Notes: generated by a model not told the origin, from the sequence alone. 64,000 bases of DNA from Burkholderia sp. Nafp2/4-1b (GCF_003635165.1 NZ_ML058606.1:124001-188000); one strand, 5' to 3'; positions 9,650 through 19,025 are shown, numbered from the stretch's first letter. Made by a program: numbers and translations.

Positions 9650-12424
9650 ATGGATATCAGACCGTCCGCACTCGGGGACCTGAAGTTGCGCGACCTCTAT
9701 GAGGCGATCAGCAAGGGCATTTTGCAGCAGGGGCGACTGCTGGTGCTGAATACGCCGCTCGGCAAGAATGCGCTGGTGCCATTACGGGCTCGCGGATCGG
9801 CCAGAATCGGGCGCGACTATTCGTACACGATTGACGTCGCGTCGACGCGCGATGACACTGCGCTGCTGTCGTTGATGCACCAACCCGTTACCCTGCGGAT
9901 TCAGCAGGTCACGGCTCCCTTTGCGGTTCCCGTCTATCGTCCGGTCCACGGCTTCGTGCATCGGGTTGCCTATTTGGGCGGAAACGGTGGCCTTTCGACA
10001 TACCAGATCGAGTTTTCATCGGCGCTGGTCTTCCTTGAGAAAACCCATAACGAAGAAGGCTGGCTCGAGAAAGACGCTCGCGAAATCATTTCCGACGTGC
10101 TCGATCGGTATCCGCAGCTACGCGGACAGTACCGTTTCACGCTGTCATCCGATCCTGCCAAGCGTTCGTGGTGCAGGCAAAGCGAATCCGATCTGCACTT
10201 TGTGAACCGCTTGGCTGAGGCCGAGGGCTGGTATTTCCACTGGATCCACGAAAACGTTAGCGAAGGCGACGCCCCAAAGACGACGCTCGTCATCGTTGAC
10301 CGCGTCTCGACACTTCCCGACGCGAAGTCGGTCGAATTTATCCGGGCGAACGACAGCAACGAATCTGATGGTTTCGCCCATTGGGCAGCGGTGCAGACGA
10401 TGCAGAGCACGCGGTACATGTCGCGTGCGTTTGATTACAAGCGGCCCGCGTCCGATTTTCAGGTTGAGAGTGGACTTGCCGCGACGAGCTATGTCACGGA
10501 GGAACGCCGCGAGAAAGTCGAGCATAGCGTTCCCGATGCGCCGATGACGGTCTACGAATCGACGGCTTACGGCTATTCCGGCTCAGACACTGGGGAAGCG
10601 CGAGCGCGACGGCGCGTGGAGATATGGGATGCGCGAGCAAGGCGATATTTTGGCGTCGGAGGCGTGCGGTGGCTCGATGCCGGTTCGCGATTTGTATTGA
10701 ACGGACATCCCCGCCACGATGGCGGTGATGCGAAGAAGCGAGAGTTTTTAGTGGTCGAGGCGCGTTGGTTCATCGAGAACAACGTCCCGATCGGCCAGCA
10801 GACGGCCGAGTTTCCGCAAAGTCTTCGTGCAACGCTGGCCGAGCAGCAGGCGATTCACCGTGAGCGGTTCAAGACGCCTGGACATGAGGCGGATGGTTCG
10901 GCCGGATTTTTCGTGCTCGAAGTCGAAGCGCAGCCCACGGCTGTTGAATATCGGAGCCCGCTGGATCATCCGAAGCCGGTCATGTCGATCGAACACGCGC
11001 TTGTCGTGACGCCGGATGGCGCGGAAGCGTGGACGAACGACCGAAACCAGATCAGGGTGCATTTCGCATGGGATCGCAAGAATCCACCGGACGCCTTCAA
11101 TTCTTCACCGTTGCTGTCGTCGCTTCAATCCGATACCGGGAACGGTTATGGAGCGGTTCACGTTCCGAGGGCGCGGGAATGGGTCATCGTCGGTTACTGG
11201 AACGGCGACTGTGACAAGCCGTTCGTGTTGGGACGTATCAATGGAGGCGCGACTCCGTCTCCATGGCATTCAAACGCGTTGTTGTCCGGGTTCAAGTCGG
11301 ACGGATTCGGCAAGACCGGAGCATACAACTCGTTCGTCCACGACGATTCCACGAATCAAGGCGGAACGCGGCTGGTCAGCTATACCGGCAAGAGCTATGC
11401 GGCGCTGACGCAGGGCTACCTGATCAAGCATGACGGGAACACGCGCGGCCAGTATCTGGGTGCCGGTTTCATCCTGCACGCCGACGAGTTCGGTGCAGTT
11501 CGTGCCAGCAAGGGCCTGTCCATCAGTGCGCATTCGAAATCCTACGACGATGAGCAGATGGGCGTGGACGAGGCACGCTCGCAGTTGCAGCAGGCGGGAA
11601 TGCTGGTCGAGTCGCTGTCCAGCGCAAGCACCACCGCTCAGGCGGAATCGCTGCAAACCGGCCAGGACGCGCTCAAGACGCTGTCGAAGGACATCCAGCA
11701 TCCGGTGTCGGGCGATACGTCGGGCGGCGTGACGGCGGGTGGCGGTACTGGGAGTGCCAACGGATTTTCGCAGCCGAACATATTGGTATCGACGCCGAAG
11801 GACATTGCACTGGTCGCGGACAACTCGACGCATATCGTGGCCGAGAAAGAGGTCAACGTCGTCAGTAACGAGAACACTTACGTTGCGACCGGCAAGTCGT
11901 TTGTCGTGGCGGCCGCGGAAAAGGTGAGCTTCTTCGCGCAGAAACTCGGCGCGTTCTTTGTGACGGCGAAAGGTCCGATCAAGCTGTCGGCCAACACGGA
12001 TGACGTGAACATCAATGCGGGTAAAGACGTGACCGTGAAGGCCAAGCGCATTGTGCTCGACGCCGATGAAATCATCATCAAGGCGGGCGGCTCGTACACC
12101 CGTTGGGTGGCGGCTGGCATTGAAGACGGTACGCAAGGCCCGCGCACGATCAAATCGGCATCGCTCAGTCGTCAGGGGCCGAGTTCGATTGCGCAGCATA
12201 TGAACAGCCTGCCGCAGGCCAAGTTTAACGATCCGTATGTGCTGCGCGATCGCGTCACGGGCGAGGTGCTGAAAAACCACCCGTACGAACTCATCCGCGG
12301 GGACGGCACACGCCTGACCGGGATGACGAACGAGCTGGGGCACGTGGCCGAGCAGAAGAGCGAGGATATCGAGAAGCTGGCGGTGCGTGCATTGCGGCCG
12401 AAGCCGAACGGTCCTGCGGCATGA
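9650..12424 (+). CDS. vgrG: Type VI secretion spike protein VgrG
   Basis: Trimeric spike tip of the T6SS that carries effectors on its C-terminus or through PAAR proteins. The 924 residues show the gp27-like base (CRQSESDLHFVNRLAEAEGW), the gp5 OB-fold region (VHFAWDRKNP followed by VHVPRAREWVIVGYWNGDCD) and a long DUF2345-type beta-helix (repeats such as IALVADNSTHIVAEKEVNVV). It ends in a roughly 75-residue tail with a transthyretin-like look (YELIRGDGTRLTGMTNELG), possibly the effector docking part. The Met at 9650 follows GAGAGA; the frame is open 24 codons upstream. It heads a same-strand cassette of effector and immunity genes. No T6SS core genes are in this window. Confidence 0.95.
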   Translation: MDIRPSALGDLKLRDLYEAISKGILQQGRLLVLNTPLGKNALVPLRARGSARIGRDYSYTIDVASTRDDTALLSLMHQPVTLRIQQVTAPFAVPVYRPVHGFVHRVAYLGGNGGLSTYQIEFSSALVFLEKTHNEEGWLEKDAREIISDVLDRYPQLRGQYRFTLSSDPAKRSWCRQSESDLHFVNRLAEAEGWYFHWIHENVSEGDAPKTTLVIVDRVSTLPDAKSVEFIRANDSNESDGFAHWAAVQTMQSTRYMSRAFDYKRPASDFQVESGLAATSYVTEERREKVEHSVPDAPMTVYESTAYGYSGSDTGEARARRRVEIWDARARRYFGVGGVRWLDAGSRFVLNGHPRHDGGDAKKREFLVVEARWFIENNVPIGQQTAEFPQSLRATLAEQQAIHRERFKTPGHEADGSAGFFVLEVEAQPTAVEYRSPLDHPKPVMSIEHALVVTPDGAEAWTNDRNQIRVHFAWDRKNPPDAFNSSPLLSSLQSDTGNGYGAVHVPRAREWVIVGYWNGDCDKPFVLGRINGGATPSPWHSNALLSGFKSDGFGKTGAYNSFVHDDSTNQGGTRLVSYTGKSYAALTQGYLIKHDGNTRGQYLGAGFILHADEFGAVRASKGLSISAHSKSYDDEQMGVDEARSQLQQAGMLVESLSSASTTAQAESLQTGQDALKTLSKDIQHPVSGDTSGGVTAGGGTGSANGFSQPNILVSTPKDIALVADNSTHIVAEKEVNVVSNENTYVATGKSFVVAAAEKVSFFAQKLGAFFVTAKGPIKLSANTDDVNINAGKDVTVKAKRIVLDADEIIIKAGGSYTRWVAAGIEDGTQGPRTIKSASLSRQGPSSIAQHMNSLPQAKFNDPYVLRDRVTGEVLKNHPYELIRGDGTRLTGMTNELGHVAEQKSEDIEKLAVRALRPKPNGPAA

Positions 12425-12459
12425 ACCCGATAATCGATGGTCGAATCTGAAGAACGACA

Positions 12460-14412
12460 ATGAGCGAAAACACAGATCAATCGGGCGGCGGATCGCCGTT
12501 CAGTGACGATGCCGAGAACGAAGTCGTCCGGCAAGTCGGTCGCACGGACAAGGATGGGGCGTCGGTCGGGCATTTTACGTTGACGCCGGCGAGCGACACG
12601 CGCTCCAAAGAATTGCTGTGCGACGTGCGGCCAATCATTCCGGTAATCTTCCTGCCAGGCGTGATGGGCTCGCCGTTGGTGAACGCCGAAACCGGTGACG
12701 AGATATTTTTTGCACCGGAGACGGATGGCCTATTGGGGAAGGCGGGCGCGTTACCAGCGCTGATCGGCATGTGGTTCAAGGGCGCGTCCTCGCGGGAAAC
12801 GCTGTTCGACCCGACCCGGGCGGCCGTCACCCCGTTCGGGCCAGTCAGTGCCGGCAAGCACGAAAAGGATGCCGAAGCAGATCAGTACGTGGACGAGAAG
12901 GAGGCCATTCGGCGGGGGTGGGGCTCAGTGTATCGGTCGAGCTATCAGCCGATGTTGGCGTGGCTGCAGGAGCAATTGAACGAGCCCATGCATTTGGGGA
13001 AACATAAAGGGCCCTGGATTGAAGGCGACCCTGACGGCAAGAAATGGGCGCTCAAGCCACTGCTGGACACCTCGCCTTCGGACTATGGCGCGATCGATGC
13101 GGGCGCGCTAGGCCGCGGGCAGCCGATCACGAAAGACTCCGAAGTGTTCAAGCACTTCATGAAATACCAGTACCGAGTGTACGCAATCGGCTACAACTGG
13201 CTGCAATCGAATGAAAAATCGGCGAAACAGGTGATCGAAGGCTCGGATTTCGAGGACAAGAAGACCGGCAAGATTACGCGCCTGATGGGCATCAAGGAGA
13301 TCATCGAGGAGAACCATAGCGGCAAGGCGATCATCCTCACGCACTCGATGGGCGGGCTAGTCGCACGGATGGCGATCGCGATGCACGGTGGAGCGGACCT
13401 GATGCATGGTGTATTCCACAACGTGCTGCCGGCGACCGGGGCGCCGATCGCGGCGAAGCGGTTCCGCACTGGTGGCGGCAGCGAGGGCGGAGTGAACGGG
13501 TTCATCAATGGCGCGCTGCTCGGGAGCGATGCCGACGAGTTCGTGGCGGTGGCCGCGAATGCGCCGGGGCCGCTCGAATTGCTGCCCATGCCGGATTACC
13601 ACAACGGGGAGGCATGGTGGATCTTTTCGCGGCTCGACGGCACTCCGGTGATGAAGTTTCCGAAGGAAGGGAGTGCTTACAAGGAGATTTATGCCAATAC
13701 CAAATGGTATGGATTGGTACCTGAGGAATCGGTATCGCTGCTCGATCCGACAGGAGCTGTAAAGAGGCGACTGGACGATTTAGGGCGTGGGGACACAGTT
13801 CTTAGTAATTTCCAAGCATTGATGGGGGACGTCGTTACGGTAAATCAAAACAAGATAAAAAATAAATACCATGATAAGACTTACATTTCCTATGGCGACG
13901 GGGCTTTGCTGCCTAAAGGGCAGGCTGCCTCAAGCAATGAGCCGAGCAAATCTGCGATCGAGAAGGGCAAGGACCTCGATGAGCTGTTGGCATGGGGTAC
14001 GGTGATCTGGAAGGGCAACGTGCCGGCCGGCGTAACGGAGGAAGAACTGCGCGCTGCTCGGTTCCTCGGTGAGAAAAACGACGATTCCCACACAGGGACG
14101 CTGCGCGTGCACCTGGACTCGCGTAATGTCACTGTCGAGTTCGAAGTGCAGAAAGTGGCGAAGCTGCCACCGGGCTGTAAGACGCCCGATCCTGAGAAGA
14201 ACGGCATCATCGCAGGCGACGGTACTGTGCCGGCCTGGTCGGCCGAAGCGCCCGCGTATGGCTTGAACGGGGGCGCAGCCCACGGTGTACAAATGGTGTT
14301 CGACCAAGGAGGGTATGTGCATCAGGAAAGCTATAACCATCCATGGGCGCGCTGGGCGCTCCTCTACAGCATTGTGCAAATCGCGCACGATGCCCCGGAG
14401 CCGAAATGCTGA
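12460..14412 (+). CDS. Putative T6SS lipase effector (alpha/beta hydrolase, LCAT/PGAP1-like)
   Basis: A 650-residue predicted phospholipase toxin delivered by the adjacent VgrG. The N-terminal hydrolase start is IPVIFLPGVMGSPL (oxyanion region, about residue 65). The nucleophile elbow is LTHSMGGLVAR with Ser296. A likely acid is Asp587 in GDGTVPAW, and a likely base is His621 or His627 near the C-terminus. This Ser-Asp-His order matches LCAT/PGAP1-type lipases used as T6SS Tle effectors. There is no signal peptide, as expected for VgrG-carried cargo. It starts 35 bases after vgrG and overlaps the immunity gene by 7 bases. Exact Tle class and substrate are not determinable here; the Tli4-like partner suggests Tle4-like. 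Confidence 0.85.
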   Translation: MSENTDQSGGGSPFSDDAENEVVRQVGRTDKDGASVGHFTLTPASDTRSKELLCDVRPIIPVIFLPGVMGSPLVNAETGDEIFFAPETDGLLGKAGALPALIGMWFKGASSRETLFDPTRAAVTPFGPVSAGKHEKDAEADQYVDEKEAIRRGWGSVYRSSYQPMLAWLQEQLNEPMHLGKHKGPWIEGDPDGKKWALKPLLDTSPSDYGAIDAGALGRGQPITKDSEVFKHFMKYQYRVYAIGYNWLQSNEKSAKQVIEGSDFEDKKTGKITRLMGIKEIIEENHSGKAIILTHSMGGLVARMAIAMHGGADLMHGVFHNVLPATGAPIAAKRFRTGGGSEGGVNGFINGALLGSDADEFVAVAANAPGPLELLPMPDYHNGEAWWIFSRLDGTPVMKFPKEGSAYKEIYANTKWYGLVPEESVSLLDPTGAVKRRLDDLGRGDTVLSNFQALMGDVVTVNQNKIKNKYHDKTYISYGDGALLPKGQAASSNEPSKSAIEKGKDLDELLAWGTVIWKGNVPAGVTEEELRAARFLGEKNDDSHTGTLRVHLDSRNVTVEFEVQKVAKLPPGCKTPDPEKNGIIAGDGTVPAWSAEAPAYGLNGGAAHGVQMVFDQGGYVHQESYNHPWARWALLYSIVQIAHDAPEPKC

Positions 14413-15446
14413 CCAGAATTGGCCGACTCCTATTTTTAGTGATGGGCGTGTGCGCCTGTTCGATGACCTTTTCCGTGGAATCGACGATGACGAATCCTTT
14501 GTTATCCAAGCCGCGCCCGTGGTGTATCGGGCGCTTTGTGTTCCAACGACCTGCGACCAGCGAAATCACGAATCAGCGGTACGCGTTTCGAGGAGAAAAG
14601 CTGGAGACACAACACAATGCGTCGATTGCCGCATATCGGGCAAAAGTAAGTGATTTGGAGAAGACCCTAAAGACAAATATACGCATCGATCCGAGTGACA
14701 ACAACAAGCCAACGAATCGGGCCTGGCTGGAAAGAGAGGTCTCACCAAGAAGCGATTCCAAGGCTTTTGCTTATCAGATGTCATACACTGACGGGATAAG
14801 GCTGCCATTTAAATCTGAGGGATTTGTTTTTGACGGCGATGAAATATTTCATACGACGGGATCATTTGGTCCAGATGCGTTGAGCAGATTTGAAGGGTTT
14901 TATACTGATCTATATCGCCGCCTCAAGGCGCGCGATAACTGGTCCGTGCCGACCGAAGCGGGATTTTGTTTCGATGGCGGGATCGTCACGGGTTCTTCGA
15001 CCTATCCCGAAGAAGCCAGCCAGTCGTTCGCTCTCATGCCGGGGCGGCCGGCGCTACTCGCCATTCAGACGCGCAAGTCGATGAGCGAGGACCAAGGGCA
15101 ACCATTGACCAAAACCCTTCCCGATCTGCGCGCGAAAATGGATAAGGTTTCGAGCGGCAGCTACCGCATCCTGCGACAAGGCAAGCGCACGGTGGCCGGA
15201 ATGGATGCCGAGGAAGTGTTGTTCGCGCTGAAGGAAGGCGAGATCACGTCCTATCGCTTCTACCTGCTTGCGCCGGGCGATCCGAGCACGCTGGCGAAAC
15301 CACATACCGCTATTCAGTTGCTGCTCGGGGCGAGCAGTCCCGATTTGAAGCCTGACGAGGCAACGTCACCGGTGGACGAGGCCGGCGCCCTGCAAACGTG
15401 GGACACACTGCTGAACAGCCTGCGACTGCGGCCTGGCGCAGTCTGA
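14406..15446 (+). CDS. Tli4-type immunity lipoprotein for the lipase effector
   Basis: A 346-residue protein starting inside the effector stop (overlap 14406-14412), which implies translational coupling. The N-terminus MLTRIGRLLFLVMGVCACSM is a lipoprotein-type signal with candidate lipobox VCAC, placing it in the periplasm where Tle phospholipases act. The mature protein is soluble, with the conserved-looking GFCFDGGIV segment seen in Tli4-like immunity proteins. Codon use becomes more AT-rich from about 14600. I infer the immunity role from position, localisation and family resemblance; no catalytic motif is seen. Confidence 0.8.
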   Translation: MLTRIGRLLFLVMGVCACSMTFSVESTMTNPLLSKPRPWCIGRFVFQRPATSEITNQRYAFRGEKLETQHNASIAAYRAKVSDLEKTLKTNIRIDPSDNNKPTNRAWLEREVSPRSDSKAFAYQMSYTDGIRLPFKSEGFVFDGDEIFHTTGSFGPDALSRFEGFYTDLYRRLKARDNWSVPTEAGFCFDGGIVTGSSTYPEEASQSFALMPGRPALLAIQTRKSMSEDQGQPLTKTLPDLRAKMDKVSSGSYRILRQGKRTVAGMDAEEVLFALKEGEITSYRFYLLAPGDPSTLAKPHTAIQLLLGASSPDLKPDEATSPVDEAGALQTWDTLLNSLRLRPGAV

Positions 15447-15457
15447 GCGGGGGCGAC

Positions 15458-15745
15458 ATGCGACGCTACGACATCGTGAAGGGTGACACGACGACAGTCG
15501 GAGGCATCGTGCAGGGTGGCGACGGACAAGACATTCTGCACGACCGCGAACAAGCGTATGAGCACGATCCGGTGTGGTGCCCGGTGTGCAAGACACTCGG
15601 CGTGATCGAGTGCGACGGCCCACGTCATTCGAGCACCGGACCGGACGGTCGGCAGGCAGCGTTGAGTGACGACCTCTGTCGGTGCGCATGTCCCATGCCG
15701 CCGAAACTGGTGGCGTCCCAGTCGGTATCGTATATCGAGGTCTGA
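15458..15745 (+). CDS. PAAR-type T6SS spike-sharpening protein
   Basis: A 95-residue protein with glycine-rich start (RRYDIVKGDTTTVGGIVQGG) and cysteine motifs WCPVC...C...CRCAC, typical of a zinc-binding PAAR cone that caps VgrG and adapts effectors. The ATG at 15458 follows a GGGGGCG purine run just after the immunity gene. It precedes the GH19 effector gene and probably helps load it. Past the stop the same frame stays open for about 31 codons and reads ENDTLRTIAGR, which looks LysM-like (see findings). Confidence 0.8.
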   Translation: MRRYDIVKGDTTTVGGIVQGGDGQDILHDREQAYEHDPVWCPVCKTLGVIECDGPRHSSTGPDGRQAALSDDLCRCACPMPPKLVASQSVSYIEV

Positions 15746-15813
15746 GCGACCGAGAACGACACGCTCCGAACGATCGCCGGTCGGGGTAGACGGCGAGTCC
15801 GCTTGCCGTACGG

Positions 15814-17271
15814 ATGCATTATGACAGGGGATGTACCCTGACGACATATCAATGCACCGCCGATGGCAGTTGGGAAGTTTGCGCTGATATGCCGCCAGAA
15901 CAGGATGCTGAATATGATCTTTACAATCGAGCGCTGCAGTTAAACGGAAAATACTCTCAAGGAACACCTCCGTCAACCAGCGTAATCTTCGAGGTTTTAC
16001 GTTTCGGGCGATGTATCAATGAACAAGCTAATGCGAATTTTAACCATTGGCGAAAGGTGAATACTCCTGCCGGTCAGGGATGGGTCAACCTGTCTGGCCA
16101 GGCCGTTCAGGCATATAGTGACGCTGATTTTCCAGAATGGGCGGGATGGAATTTTATTCAAGACGATTCGACGAAAACTAATCTCTGTGACTCGTCAACG
16201 TTAAAGAAATGGCTGCTGGATGCTTCTGGTGAGACGCAAATTGATCATGCCGGAATGGTAGGCGCACTGCAGAACGCAGCTCTCAGAAAACGTCTTGCAC
16301 AGGTGGTGTGCCGATTTTCTACAGAATGGTCTGCTAGCAATTTGGATGAGCTCTATGGTTGGTTAAAGACCGAACATGAGGCATTAAGCGCTCCGCTCTC
16401 CGATGATGATTTCAAGTTGTTTGAAGGGCATGTGCGGGCTTTGGCATTTTGGGAGAAAATTCAAGGCGAGAAGCCAGCGGCTGATGATTGCTGGCATTGG
16501 CCGCCTACAGCATTTATTCGACACTTTATGAAGTGTAAGTGGTTTAGTGAGGATGAGTTTAAGCAAATTTATCCATCTGCTTCTGCGAGTTCGGTCCAGA
16601 AATATCGAACAAGCATCAACAAGACGGTAAATAAATATTGCTTGACCACAACCCTCAGGCTGTCGCATTTTTTTGGTCAAGCCTCCGTCGAGTCGGGTCA
16701 ACTTCGCTGGATGGCCGAGCTTTACAATGGTGATCCATACGAATATTTTAGAAAGTACGAGAAGGCTAAGAACTATGCAGGATGGCTCGGGAATGTAGAG
16801 TGGAATGATGGCGGAAAATTCCGGGGTAGAGGTTTCAAGCAGCTAACTGGACGGGCAAATTATTCAAAATATTTTGTCTATCGGGGTTGGTTGCAAAAAT
16901 CTTCCTTCGCAGAGGTGTGGTGGAACGATGCGCGCTGGTGGGGTTTTACTCCTCCCTATCATTCGGCCCAGCATAAGGATTTGACACCGATTCAAAATTC
17001 AACAACTGTTGCTCAACTCATTTCGACCTTGAGACCGCCAATTATTTCGAATCCTGATATTGTGTCAGACGATGCCTATGTGTCTATTGATACGGCAGGA
17101 TTTTTCTGGGCGAAGAATTTGCTGCTTGGTATTGCTGATAGGGACGATGCAATAAATTTGACAAATAAGATCAGAGGGGATCATGCTTCTACGGCGGCGG
17201 ATTTTCCTGCCGATGCTCATTTCCCTCAGAGATTGTCGGAGGCGGGAAGAATTAAGGGGATTTTATCTTGA
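15814..17271 (+). CDS. Putative T6SS peptidoglycan hydrolase effector (GH19/chitinase-like), possibly 5'-truncated
   Basis: 485 residues. The C-terminal half carries the GH19 lysozyme/chitinase-like signature: HFFGQASVESGQLRWMAEL with the candidate catalytic Glu in VES, then KFRGRGFKQLTGRANYSKY. It would cleave glycan strands of target-cell peptidoglycan. The N-terminal 200 residues are a family-specific region (EYDLYNRALQL, GWVNLSGQAVQAYSDADFP) of unknown role. No signal peptide. The start MHYDRGCTLTTYQC is abrupt, with no good ribosome site seen, and the upstream frames contain broken protein-like strings, so the N-terminus may be lost. Much lower GC than the core genes; transfer is likely. 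Overlaps its putative immunity gene by 4 bases. Confidence 0.75.
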   Translation: MHYDRGCTLTTYQCTADGSWEVCADMPPEQDAEYDLYNRALQLNGKYSQGTPPSTSVIFEVLRFGRCINEQANANFNHWRKVNTPAGQGWVNLSGQAVQAYSDADFPEWAGWNFIQDDSTKTNLCDSSTLKKWLLDASGETQIDHAGMVGALQNAALRKRLAQVVCRFSTEWSASNLDELYGWLKTEHEALSAPLSDDDFKLFEGHVRALAFWEKIQGEKPAADDCWHWPPTAFIRHFMKCKWFSEDEFKQIYPSASASSVQKYRTSINKTVNKYCLTTTLRLSHFFGQASVESGQLRWMAELYNGDPYEYFRKYEKAKNYAGWLGNVEWNDGGKFRGRGFKQLTGRANYSKYFVYRGWLQKSSFAEVWWNDARWWGFTPPYHSAQHKDLTPIQNSTTVAQLISTLRPPIISNPDIVSDDAYVSIDTAGFFWAKNLLLGIADRDDAINLTNKIRGDHASTAADFPADAHFPQRLSEAGRIKGILS

Positions 17272-17936
17272 GATCGAAATTTTGGTTTTTCGCTATTCTT
17301 TTTTTTGCGGGATTGCGCGGGGTTTGGGCTGCGAGTCCATCTGATGTTACTTTTTTGGCTAAGTCGGGTGGTAAGTCTTTCACATTTGTTTGCGAAGTCG
17401 GTCAGCCCGAAATTAAGGTGTTTGCAGGTGATAAGACCGGCGGGGAGGCGGGTGTATTAATTGATCAGAAGTTGGACGACTCGGACAATTGTGTTGAGGC
17501 GGAATGGATCGTAAATCAGCTGACTGAATCAGATGTCACGCTGGTTATGATAAATCCTGGAAGATTGGGAGCCAATGTCCAAATGAATGTATACGCGTTG
17601 CATGGCGGTAAGGCGACATTTGCCGGATATTTGCCCGTCGGAGCAGATTATGTTGGGAAAGCACGGTACTTCTATGATTTCGACCAGGCCGACGGATTGT
17701 GGAGAAGGGTTTATGAGGTGGTTGGCGGGAAAATAATTTTGGATAGAGAAATTCAGCTTATGCAATCTGGGAGCGTGTGTGTTGATAAGGGTGGGATCGT
17801 AGGTGCTGATTCTGCGTGTGGCGGCAGGAGATTAAAGGCCAGTGCAAAGAAGCCACTGTGTATAGTATATGAGGGGCGCGTTGGGAAGATTTCGCCGACC
17901 AAGAATTGTTCTGGATTGACTGGCCGTTCTGGGTAA
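17268..17936 (+). CDS. Putative periplasmic immunity protein for the GH19-like effector
   Basis: 222 residues beginning at a TTG that overlaps the effector stop (TTGA, 17268-17271); AGGGG lies 6-10 bases upstream. No early ATG exists in this frame, so the TTG start is favoured. The N-terminus (RSKFWFFAILFFAGLRGVWA-AS) is a typical cleavable signal peptide, and four cysteines in the C-terminal third (SVCVDKGG, SACGGRR, PLCIVYE, KNCSG) could form disulphides. The AT-rich composition matches the effector. The function is inferred only from coupling and export; I recognise no family. Confidence 0.6.
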   Translation: MRSKFWFFAILFFAGLRGVWAASPSDVTFLAKSGGKSFTFVCEVGQPEIKVFAGDKTGGEAGVLIDQKLDDSDNCVEAEWIVNQLTESDVTLVMINPGRLGANVQMNVYALHGGKATFAGYLPVGADYVGKARYFYDFDQADGLWRRVYEVVGGKIILDREIQLMQSGSVCVDKGGIVGADSACGGRRLKASAKKPLCIVYEGRVGKISPTKNCSGLTGRSG

Positions 17937-18015
17937 TTGCATCGAAATAAGGCTGTGTTATGGATGTTTTTTGATTGCCTCAATTGTGATGTTTTTTAGG
18001 CCGAGGTGTGATGGT

Positions 18016-18267
18016 ATGCTGAACGCTATTCGAATGGGCGATTCGACTGATCACGGTGGTGAGGTTGTTGAGGCGTCACGAATTATGAAGATAAATGGGC
18101 GAGGGGTTGCGAGAAAAGGGGATAAAATAAAGTGTCCAATTCACCCAAATGTTAATCCGAATGTGATCGAAGAGGGTGATCCGAATATCAAGGATCACGG
18201 TGTTCCGATTGCACGGCAAGGCCATCTTGGCACATGTGGTTGTCGTTTAATTTCTAGCCTTGCATGA
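18016..18267 (+). CDS. Second PAAR-domain protein
   Basis: 83 residues starting MLNAIRMGDSTDHGGEVVEA, the canonical beginning of PAAR proteins, followed by VARKGDKIKCPIHP, EGDPNIKDHGVPIARQGH and TCGCRLISS with the expected His/Cys zinc ligands. The Met at 18016 is preceded by GAGGTG; a TTG 45 bases upstream is also in frame but adds nothing family-like. It lies 79 bases after the putative immunity gene and closes the intact part of the island. Two PAAR genes behind one VgrG suggest one adaptor per effector. Confidence 0.85.
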   Translation: MLNAIRMGDSTDHGGEVVEASRIMKINGRGVARKGDKIKCPIHPNVNPNVIEEGDPNIKDHGVPIARQGHLGTCGCRLISSLA

Positions 18268-18312
18268 CATGGCGCGAGGCATGCTGCCGTGGTTTGGATT
18301 CCCGTTAAGTGC

Positions 18313-18465
18313 ATCACGTTGACCCGCAATAAATCATCTTGGTGCATGTGGTGCTTCATTATCGTTGAATGGAAGCTGGAAACGATCGTATCTTAAATAT
18401 TTGCGAGTACCTTGCAGTTGCAGGGTTCACGCTGTCAACTCGTGCGTGACAGGGTGCGCTTAATC
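18313..18465 (+). pseudogene. Decayed PAAR gene 3' fragment and following non-coding debris
   Basis: From 18332 one frame reads NHLGACGASLSLNGSWKRS, which parallels the PAAR end HLGTCGCRLISS of the gene just upstream. The DNA CATCTTGG.(A/G)CATGTGGT is shared between 18220-18240 and 18334-18352. This looks like the remnant of another PAAR copy. The rest up to 18999 holds only short frames on both strands with no recognisable motifs and is best seen as decayed cassette sequence. Confidence 0.45.
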
Positions 18466-18999
18466 AGTACCGGTTCCCCTGCAAGAACAATCACGTCTCC
18501 TCTCGGTCACGAGCGAGTCTTTGGTGTTCCATCCGCCTTCCGCTCGGGTTCTGGTGGGCCGGACTTCGGAATAGGAAAGCGCGGGGTCGACAGGGGAATT
18601 GAGCTCCCAGTGCACACGCAGATGGTCATTGATGGAACGAATGGAGTGGTGGGGCGCTTCCTGGAAATGCTCTTCGTATGCGGTATGACGCCCGGAAGCG
18701 GGTGCACAGGTAACTGATCAGATGCGCCATCGGCGTGAGCGGGGGGAGTCTGTGAAGGCCCGACGTCACCGGTCGAAGTCAAGTTGGTAGGCGTGGTTAC
18801 GTCGCAGGAAATTCCCAAGCCCATGCCGACGCGCCGGTCATGTCGTCGGGCGGATAATTGCTATCGCCTCTCCATTACAGCGCGGCCGACGAATTCGGGT
18901 GGTGGGCGGCCGAGTCGCGAGGGACTGCCATCTCGCGATTCCTTATGGAAGTCGCGCAGATGGTAGCAGTAGCAATAGCTCTACGGCGCACCAAAGAAA

Positions 19000-19025
19000 A
19001 AGGGGTTAGCATCAGCTAACCCCTT
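19000..19025 (-). terminator. Rho-independent terminator of tRNA-Pro
   Basis: An 11-bp perfect stem (AAGGGGTTAGC / GCTAACCCCTT) with a 4-nt loop. On the minus strand it is followed by a TTTTTC run. It begins 9 bases beyond the tRNA 3' end. Confidence 0.85.

Noticed and set aside
9650-18267. Prophage interpretation of the VgrG region
   Set aside because: VgrG resembles phage gp27/gp5, but no capsid, tail tube, portal or integrase genes are present, and the lipase/immunity/PAAR neighbours are typical T6SS cargo.
18412-18824. Overlapping 101- and 105-codon frames on opposite strands before tRNA-Pro
   Set aside because: No motif, no good ribosome site, no consistent codon bias; treated as decayed sequence.
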